NCBI RefSeq assembly: GCF_018403265.1
Contig: NZ_BOSI01000003.1
Coordinates: forward strand, 310,001 to 374,000
Reading direction: 5' to 3'
Length of the DNA stretch: 64,000 nucleotides
Origin: Paenibacillus sp. J31TS4
GTDB lineage: Bacteria; Bacillota; Bacilli; Paenibacillales; NBRC-103111
Positions within the stretch are counted from its first letter, which is position 1; every line of letters starts with the position of its first letter. Positions 58,385 through 64,000 of this stretch are shown here, piece after piece. The notes beneath the pieces were generated by a model. The model saw nothing but the letters and a program-made list of their open reading frames with translations, was not told the origin of the DNA and did no database searches. Made by a program: the position numbers and the translations under genes.

Positions 58385-59791
58385 CTACACCGCAGGCGAA
58401 GGGGCCGGCGCCTGCTCCTGCGGCTCGCCGACGAGCGCGTGCTTCTCCCAGGTCCGGCTGCGCCAGCGGAAGAACATGATCATCGCGCGCAGCCATTCGT
58501 CCGCCGCGATAGCGAGCCATATGCCGGCCAGGCCGAGGTTCAGTTCGAAGACGAGCACATAGCCGAGCGGAAGGCTCATGCAGACCATGGACAAAAGACC
58601 CATGTAGACGGGAAACTTGGCATCGCCCGCCGCCCGCAGCGAGTTGATGATGACGAGATTGAACGTCCGCCCGGTCTCCAGAAGCAAGCTGAGCACGATC
58701 ACCTGGGAGCCGATGCGGATGATCTCCGGGTTATCCGTGAAGATGCGCAAGAGCGGCTCCCGCAGCGCGATGACGACGAGATCGACGGCGACCGTCACGG
58801 CGACGGCCCAGCGCACGCTGCTCCAGACCTGCCGATAGGCGGCCTCTTTCCTGCGTGCCCCGACATAGCGGCCGACCAGGATCGCGGTGCCGATGCCGGT
58901 CGCCATGCTGAACAGGTAGACGTACGCCGAGATGTTCATCGCGTATTGCCGCGAAGCGAGCACGGTCGTTCCCAAAAACGTCGCATAATAGAAGAACACG
59001 AGCTGGCATGCCTGGTAGGTGATCTGCTCAACCGCCGACGGAATGCCGATCTTGAGAATTTTGCCGACGTACTCGCGGGACCAGCGGATGTAATCCCGCA
59101 GCCCGACCTTGACCTCCATAACCTTGTACAGCAGCCAGAAGAAGACGAGCAGGCTGATCGCCCGGCTGGCCACCGTCGAGATGGCCGCGCCCTGGACCCC
59201 GAGCTCGGGGAAGCCGAGATGACCGAAGATAAGCAGGTAGTTAAACACCACGTGAAAAATGTTCATCCCGAGCGAAACGAGCATCGTCTGCCGGGTATAC
59301 CCGTAGGTGCGGATGATGGCAGCCACGATATTGATGAGCGCCTGCAGGAAGATCGCTCCTCCGACGACGCCGAGGTACGTGTTCGCGTAGGCGAGAATGT
59401 CCCCCTCGAGATGGATGGTCCGGAGCAGGCTGCCGCCGAACACGAGGAACGCCGCGCTCATGATGAGCCCGACCGCCAGATTCAGCGTAATCGACAGGGC
59501 GGAGATGCGGCTTGCTTCCGCCAGCCGGCGGGCCCCCAGATACTGCGCGATGACGATCGCGGCCCCGTTGCCGATGATTTCCAGAATGAGAATTGCGATG
59601 GAGATGAGCTGATTCGCGCCTCCCACCGCCGAGACGGCGTCGTCCGAGACGGCACTGAGCATGAAGATATCGACACTGCCCATTAGCATGAACAGGAACA
59701 CTTCGAGGAAGATAGGCCAGGTGAGATGGAGAAGGGAGAATGAGCGGGCGTCCGCCTGCTCCGCATTCCGGTCTGCAGCTGAGGAACTCAT
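58385..59791 (-). CDS. MATE-family efflux pump
   Basis: 468 residues, twelve membrane helices in two MatE repeats. LTWPIFLEVFLFMLMGSVDIFMLS, GNGAAIVIAQYLGARRLAEA and the mirrored GIGTAILVGRYVGARRKEAA in the second half are standard. It exports cationic drugs or metabolites using Na+ or H+. The first ATG is used although only a weak GAAAGG lies 16 bases upstream. It is divergent from the two-component system at 60176, which may control it (positional inference). Confidence 0.92.
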   Translation of the reverse strand: MSSSAADRNAEQADARSFSLLHLTWPIFLEVFLFMLMGSVDIFMLSAVSDDAVSAVGGANQLISIAILILEIIGNGAAIVIAQYLGARRLAEASRISALSITLNLAVGLIMSAAFLVFGGSLLRTIHLEGDILAYANTYLGVVGGAIFLQALINIVAAIIRTYGYTRQTMLVSLGMNIFHVVFNYLLIFGHLGFPELGVQGAAISTVASRAISLLVFFWLLYKVMEVKVGLRDYIRWSREYVGKILKIGIPSAVEQITYQACQLVFFYYATFLGTTVLASRQYAMNISAYVYLFSMATGIGTAILVGRYVGARRKEAAYRQVWSSVRWAVAVTVAVDLVVIALREPLLRIFTDNPEIIRIGSQVIVLSLLLETGRTFNLVIINSLRAAGDAKFPVYMGLLSMVCMSLPLGYVLVFELNLGLAGIWLAIAADEWLRAMIMFFRWRSRTWEKHALVGEPQEQAPAPSPAV

Positions 59792-60175
59792 GATGTAGAA
59801 TGCAACCTTTCTGTTGAATAATGAGGATTCAAAATATAGCTATCGTAGCACAAACGAACGCGAAAATCACGGAAAATTCCAACGGTTTTCACGCATGCCT
59901 CTCGCCCGCTTCTTCGCCTATACGAGGCCTCCACCTGCGTTTTCTCCCCCACTTCCCCGTTCCGTCTCCCTCCGCGTGCGCTATTTTCCAACGGAACCTC
60001 ATCCTTTCGGTGCCAGACTGCGCCTTGTTTGCCGAAATTTCCCCTTTCTCGCTTCTTGCCGGAATCTGTAAGAAAGTTGTAAGGTTTTTATAGACTTATC
60101 CGTTAACAGTCTGAGCTAGGATAGAGACTGGGCATTAGACCCCGGCCTCTCACCATTTCTATAGGAGAAGATGTT
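59792..60175. other. Divergent region between MATE pump and two-component system
   Basis: 384 bases. CAGTCT (60107-60112) and AGACTG (60125-60130) form a perfect inverted repeat 12 bases apart, 46 bases before the response regulator start, a candidate operator. TTGTAAGG occurs near 60076. No clear promoter pair, RNA or gene. Confidence 0.35.
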
Positions 60176-60865
60176 ATGACTTCTTACAACGTACTAGTCG
60201 TCGACGACGAACAAGAAATTCAGGACGCCATCGAGATCTATCTGACCAACGAGCAGATGAAGGTGTTCAAAGCAAACAACGGCCGGGAGGCGCTCGCCAC
60301 TCTGGACAAGGAGGACATTCACCTCATCATTCTGGACATCATGATGCCCGAGCTTGACGGGATCAAGACGACGTTCCTCATCCGCGAAAGCCGGAACATC
60401 CCGATCATCATGCTTTCCGCCAAGTCGGAGGATACCGACAAGATCCTCGGCCTCAATGTAGGCGCCGACGATTATGTCAGCAAGCCGTTCAACCCGATGG
60501 AGCTCGTCGCGAGAGCCAAATCGCAGCTGAGGCGGTATACGAATCTCGGCAATTACAAAGAAACAGAGGACGAGATCCAGATCCGCGGCCTCTCCCTCAA
60601 CCAGACGTCCAAGCAGGTGCTGGTCGACGGCGAGGAGGTCCGCCTGACGGCAACGGAATACAAAATTCTCGAGCTGCTCATGCAGCACAAAGGACGGCTG
60701 TTCTCCATTCAGGAAATTTACGAGAAGGTATGGAAGGAGCCGTACCTGAACGCGGAGAATACGGTCGCCGTCCATATTCGCCGCATCCGCGAGAAAATCG
60801 AGATCAATCCGCGCGAACCAAAATATTTGAAGGTGGTATGGGGCATTGGATACAAAGTCGATTAA
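60176..60865 (+). CDS. OmpR/VanR-type response regulator
   Basis: 229 residues, SD AGGAGAAG. Receiver domain with Asp10, Asp11 and phospho-acceptor Asp54 in LIILDIMMPELDG, Lys in YVSKPFNP. The winged-helix output (EVRLTATEYKILELLMQHKGRLFSIQEIYEKVWKE...NTVAVHIRRIREKI...VVWGIGYKVD) is of the OmpR/VanR class. It overlaps the kinase gene by 20 bases, so both come from one transcript. Closest general type is the VanR/VanS-like pair; target genes unknown. Confidence 0.95.
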   Translation: MTSYNVLVVDDEQEIQDAIEIYLTNEQMKVFKANNGREALATLDKEDIHLIILDIMMPELDGIKTTFLIRESRNIPIIMLSAKSEDTDKILGLNVGADDYVSKPFNPMELVARAKSQLRRYTNLGNYKETEDEIQIRGLSLNQTSKQVLVDGEEVRLTATEYKILELLMQHKGRLFSIQEIYEKVWKEPYLNAENTVAVHIRRIREKIEINPREPKYLKVVWGIGYKVD

Positions 60866-62912
60866 CCGGTGGCAGGCGCTCGTGGCGGGCATCCTGCTAT
60901 GCTGTCTCGTCTGCTTCTCGGTGCTGGCGGCGGTCGATCTCGTGAAGAACCGCGAGAACTTCTCCAAGGACGCCTACTTCCGGAGTCTGCCGTTCTATGA
61001 GCAAATGCAGATGAGCTTCAACCTGGTTCGTTACGTGCACATAGACAACAAAGGCTACCCGGCCATGACTCCCGAGGAGAAGGTTAGCAGCAGGCTGGAG
61101 GCCTGGAAGCGGGCCATCGCGCCTCAAAAGTTGACCGAGGAGCAGACCGCCGAGTATTTGAAGAAGCAGTCCGCCGACTATATCGCGTACCGAGACAGCG
61201 AATACGCCAACGTCAAGAGGAGTCTGGAGGCGCGCAAAGGCATTTTCGCCTACTATATCGTCGATTCGCGGGCCAACGACGTTTACACCAATCTGCCCCA
61301 GACGCCCAACGACCGGTATTTGGAGGAAGAAGCCTTTTACAGCCTCAGGTTCCCGCAGCCCTATCTGCAGAACGGCTGGTTTCAGCAGATCAACCAGTAT
61401 TTCCAGAATAACCAGCTCGCCGGCTATCTGATCGTTCCGAAGGCGGCTGACGGCTACAGCCAGGTCTACAACGATTACGCCTATTACCAGAGCATCCGGG
61501 ACCGGCTCATCAAGGAAGCGGTCCTGCTCGGCCTCTCGCTCGCCGCGGCGGCCGGTCTGGTCTTCTACTTCGTGAGAACAGGTGCCTGGCGGCCGCTTCA
61601 AGAGGGAGCGGCGGGCTCGGTGATCCGCCGGATCCCGCTCGACCTGCGATGGGCTGCCGCGCTGCTAGCCGTGCTCATCGTACTGACGGTCGGGAGCAGC
61701 ACCGTTTTTTTTAGGCTGCCGCCTCGCGTCTCCCAGGTCGCTGGGTTCGTCCTGCTCGCGCTGCTAACGGCCTACGCCGTTCTCTGCCTGCTGGACGCGG
61801 CCCAGTTCATCCGCCGGCCCGACCGGCTGCGCGAGGAGTGGCAGCGCTCCCTACTCGTCCGCATCCGTACCCTGTTCCAACGCAACCTCGGCAGCCGGTC
61901 GATCGCCTTCAAGGCGGGGCTCGTGTTCTTTCTGACCGGAGGGCTCGGCATCGCTGCTCTGTGCGGGCTCCTCGGCCTCTCCGATCGTTATAGGGAGCTG
62001 CTGTTGGTAGGGGTGCTCTATACATTGTTCTACGGAGTGACGGTGCTGCCCTATCTCATCCGGCGTTTCCGGCTGCTTACCGAGATCAAGCAGGGCGCCT
62101 CGGAGGCTGCCTCGGGCAATCTGGATTTCACCATTCGGGAGACGGGACGGGGCAACTTGCGCGAGCTGGCGTCCCACATGAACAACATGAAGCAGGGGTT
62201 CAAGCTGTCGCTCGAAAGCCAGATGAAGAGCGAACGGCTCAAGTCCGAGCTCATTACGAACGTATCCCACGATCTCAAGACGCCGCTCACGTCGATCATC
62301 AACTATGTCGATCTGCTCAAGCAGAAGGAGCTGACCCCCGAGCAGATTCACAGCTACGTCGACGTGCTGGACCGCAAAACGCAGCGTCTCAAAACGCTCA
62401 TCGAGGACCTGTTCGACGCCTCCAAGATGGCGAGTGGCAATGTGGAGCTGAAGATCGAGACGGTCAACGTGGCGGATCTACTCAACCAGGCGCTCGCCGA
62501 GTTCAACGACCGGATTGCCGAATCCTCCCTCACCTTCCGGGTGCACGTCGCGAATCCGTCCGTGACGGCCCCGCTCGACGGCAAGCAGACGTGGCGCGTG
62601 TTCGAGAACCTGATCGGCAATGCGCTCAACTATTCGCTGCCCCATTCCCGGGTCTACATCGACCTGTTCGAGGAGCCGGGACGCGTCGTGCTGACGATCA
62701 AGAACGTCTCGGCGTACGAGATCGATTTTGCCGCCGAGGAGCTGTTCGAGCGATTCAAGCGGGGCGACCAGTCCCGGCATACCGACGGCTCCGGGCTCGG
62801 ACTTGCGATCGCCAAGAGCATCGTCGAGATGCAGGGCGGCCGGCTGGAGATCGAGCTGAACGGCGATCTGTTCCAGGTGACCGTGACATTCGCCAAGTCC
62901 GCTCCTGCCTAG
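60846..62912 (+). CDS. Sensor histidine kinase partner with multiple membrane segments
   Basis: 688 residues from TTG 60846, nine bases after AAGGTGG. One helix at 10-32, an extracellular sensor region (35-215), then a block of six further helices (225-420), a HAMP-like segment and the kinase core. H-box SHDLKTPLTSIINYVDLL has the phospho-His near 473; N-box FENLIGNALNYS and G-box GSGLGLAIAKSIVEMQGG are intact. The combination of an extracellular domain plus a polytopic second region is larger than VanS. The kinase ATPase loops read NVSAYEID where DNG is usual (D replaced). Stimulus unknown; wall or peptide stress is plausible. Confidence 0.92.
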   Translation: MDTKSINRWQALVAGILLCCLVCFSVLAAVDLVKNRENFSKDAYFRSLPFYEQMQMSFNLVRYVHIDNKGYPAMTPEEKVSSRLEAWKRAIAPQKLTEEQTAEYLKKQSADYIAYRDSEYANVKRSLEARKGIFAYYIVDSRANDVYTNLPQTPNDRYLEEEAFYSLRFPQPYLQNGWFQQINQYFQNNQLAGYLIVPKAADGYSQVYNDYAYYQSIRDRLIKEAVLLGLSLAAAAGLVFYFVRTGAWRPLQEGAAGSVIRRIPLDLRWAAALLAVLIVLTVGSSTVFFRLPPRVSQVAGFVLLALLTAYAVLCLLDAAQFIRRPDRLREEWQRSLLVRIRTLFQRNLGSRSIAFKAGLVFFLTGGLGIAALCGLLGLSDRYRELLLVGVLYTLFYGVTVLPYLIRRFRLLTEIKQGASEAASGNLDFTIRETGRGNLRELASHMNNMKQGFKLSLESQMKSERLKSELITNVSHDLKTPLTSIINYVDLLKQKELTPEQIHSYVDVLDRKTQRLKTLIEDLFDASKMASGNVELKIETVNVADLLNQALAEFNDRIAESSLTFRVHVANPSVTAPLDGKQTWRVFENLIGNALNYSLPHSRVYIDLFEEPGRVVLTIKNVSAYEIDFAAEELFERFKRGDQSRHTDGSGLGLAIAKSIVEMQGGRLEIELNGDLFQVTVTFAKSAPA

Positions 62913-63011
62913 GCGGCCGGAGCGGAGCTTTCGGCGGGGAGCAAGAGATATAGCGTGGAAGGGCCGGAGGACGGAAGCGGAGCTTGCGCCCCTCGGCCCT
63001 GCGCCTTACGA

Positions 63012-63046
63012 CAAAAAGGGAGTGCCATTCGGCACTCCCTTTTTGT
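63012..63046. terminator. Bidirectional terminator after the kinase gene
   Basis: AAAAAGGGAGTGCC-ATTC-GGCACTCCCTTTTT perfect hairpin with A/T runs, shared with the minus-strand phosphoesterase unit. Confidence 0.93.
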
Positions 63047-63219
63047 CTATCATCGCTGGTGCCTGCCCGGCGCCGGGTCGGAGTCGCACCGAATGATCCG
63101 GTGCGGTGCCCTCACAGAGCACCCAACTGCCATCCGGCTGGGCAACGCTTCCGTTCCCGCCGGCCATGTCCCGGGTCCGCCGCTTCGTATGCTCCCTCCT
63201 GTAGGCAGCAGCCCTGCTC
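63047..63219 (-). other. 3' region of the phosphoesterase transcript with hairpins
   Basis: On the minus strand, CGCACCG-GATCATT-CGGTGCG and GGGTGC-TCTGTGAG-GGCACC hairpins lie between the phosphoesterase stop and the shared terminator. They may be a structured 3' untranslated region or a small RNA. I could not match it to a known RNA class and no open frame with an SD fits. Confidence 0.3.
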
Positions 63220-64000
63220 TCACTCGCCGAACGTAAGCTCGATGCTGCGGTCCTGCTCCCGGCCCTGCACGAACGCCACCTTCTCGTCATACTCGGGCGT
63301 GAAGGCAAGCCGGTCTGCGTCGAGACGGCGCGTCTCGATTCGCATTCCGCTCTTCGTCACCTCGACGAGCTTGTACTCGAACGGCGTCTCGACGAAGGAG
63401 CTGCCGCTCAGGAAGACGCCCTCCTTCGTACGGAGGAGCGTATTGATGTGGTTGTGCCCCGAGAAGACCGCCTTGACCTGCGGATAGCGCCGGACGACAT
63501 CCAGCACCGTCTCCCGGAAGCGGGGCGCGATCTCGTGCACGATCCGGTCGAGCCCGCTCTGCTCCATAGGGACGCCGAAGAGCGGGTTATGGATGGCGAG
63601 AAGATGTACGGCGTTCGGCTCGCGCCGCAGTTCCTCCTCGAGCCTCGGGAGCTGCTCCTCAAGGAAGAACGGCTCCTGCTTCGTCCGCCAGAAGTAAGGG
63701 ACGCCCGGCTCCCATTGGTTGGGGACGACATGCAGAATGAAATCCGGGTAGCGTACGGTGTACTGGAGCGAGCCGTCCGCGAACAGGTCCGGTGCCTCCG
63801 CCAGCCACAGCTGCGCAGCATCCGGCCGGTCCAGGTCGTGATTGCCTATAGACAGATGCACCGGCACGGGATAATCCAGGAGGCGCCTCGCCTCCCGAAT
63901 CTGCTCCGGCGTGCATTTGTCGATCAGATCCCCGCCGTGCAGCACGAAGTCGATCCGTTCGTGCTCGATCACGTCACGAAGCTCGGCGAGCAGCGCCTCG
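63220..64000 (-). CDS. Calcineurin-like metallophosphoesterase (5' end outside window)
   Basis: About 260 residues visible; the frame stays open to the window edge, so the N-terminus, including the first DxH metal motif, is missing. Visible motifs: FVLHGGDLID, LSIGNHDLDRP, LLAIHNPLFG and VFSGHNHINTLL, giving the GD(x)n-GNHD-H-GHxH set of dinuclear metal ligands. CpdA/YkuE-like phosphodiesterases share this pattern; substrate unknown. The C-terminal 45 residues form a small beta-rich cap. Confidence 0.88.
   Translation of the reverse strand, partial: EALLAELRDVIEHERIDFVLHGGDLIDKCTPEQIREARRLLDYPVPVHLSIGNHDLDRPDAAQLWLAEAPDLFADGSLQYTVRYPDFILHVVPNQWEPGVPYFWRTKQEPFFLEEQLPRLEEELRREPNAVHLLAIHNPLFGVPMEQSGLDRIVHEIAPRFRETVLDVVRRYPQVKAVFSGHNHINTLLRTKEGVFLSGSSFVETPFEYKLVEVTKSGMRIETRRLDADRLAFTPEYDEKVAFVQGREQDRSIELTFGE

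Noticed and set aside
63060..63110. tRNA-like T-arm (TCGG-TGCGACT-CCGA)
   Set aside because: No acceptor, D or anticodon arms could be built around it; the T-loop consensus is broken.

Overview
The window looks like chromosome from a GC-rich, spore-forming Gram-positive of the Paenibacillaceae (Paenibacillus or a close relative). This rests on recognisable families: xpt-pbuX, large membrane-bound AraC/YesN-type regulators beside sugar-ABC operons, SLH-domain surface protein, CotF-like coat proteins, a SinR-like regulator beside a sipW/tasA-type matrix locus, LTA synthase and a lysine riboswitch on lysP. Species assignment is not possible from the sequence alone. Most genes are GC-rich; two stretches (about 34.1-34.95 kb and 41.8-46.7 kb) are visibly more AT-rich.

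Layout. 1-7.6 kb: the 3' end of xpt, pbuX, a CDF metal transporter, several small proteins, a LURP-one protein, an ABC exporter behind a degenerate 19-bp tandem repeat, and a DUF378 protein. 7.7-10.4 kb: a PqqD-like/M50 membrane metalloprotease, a 19-residue Cys/Trp peptide, and a six-TM HD-GYP phosphodiesterase. 10.7-16.2 kb: NiaP-type transporter, DUF2238, HD hydrolase, a WecA/TagO-like transferase, a DUF2007-like protein and a PAP2 phosphatase. 16.5-24.9 kb: a TTG-started acidic protein, a radical SAM gene with a LexA-like box, ung, an MHYT-PAS-GGDEF-EAL protein, a TspO-like protein, and spore-coat-type genes. 25.2-34 kb: a sugar ABC operon (lipoprotein plus two permeases) convergent with an AraC regulator, NagZ and an SLH protein. 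34.1-41.6 kb: Xre-methyltransferase fusion, PilZ protein, LTA synthase, EamA permease and lysP under a lysine riboswitch. 41.7-47 kb: the matrix-fibre locus. 47.2-53.4 kb: a second AraC regulator, an orphan solute-binding lipoprotein and a secreted EEP-fold phosphodiesterase with a discoidin-like domain. 53.7-64 kb: a TRM11-like methyltransferase coupled to msrA, a CHRD protein, a DoxX protein behind an FNR/CRP-type site, a second EamA permease, a MATE pump, a VanR/S-type two-component system and a partial metallophosphoesterase.

Two areas deserve attention. (i) At 7.7-10.4 kb a 19-residue hydrophobic peptide, MKIRKLSKVKATCWWCIFI, starts on the base after the stop codon of an HD-GYP protein with six predicted membrane segments. 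It has a strong Shine-Dalgarno and is followed by a terminator and then by a PqqD-like/M50 metalloprotease. I infer a candidate peptide-signal / cyclic-di-GMP module; this is not demonstrated. (ii) At 41.8-47 kb a SinR-like gene faces an operon encoding a VTxxVY-repeat protein in the TapA position, SipW, a TasA/CalY-like fibre protein and two paralogues sharing an almost identical CalY-like N-terminus but carrying unrelated C-terminal domains. Internal terminators and a cluster of GTTCGTTAT half-sites suggest graded, repressible expression.

Cyclic-di-GMP recurs in the window (HD-GYP, EAL with a degenerate GGDEF, PilZ). Many long antisense open frames are composition artefacts of the GC-rich genes and are omitted.
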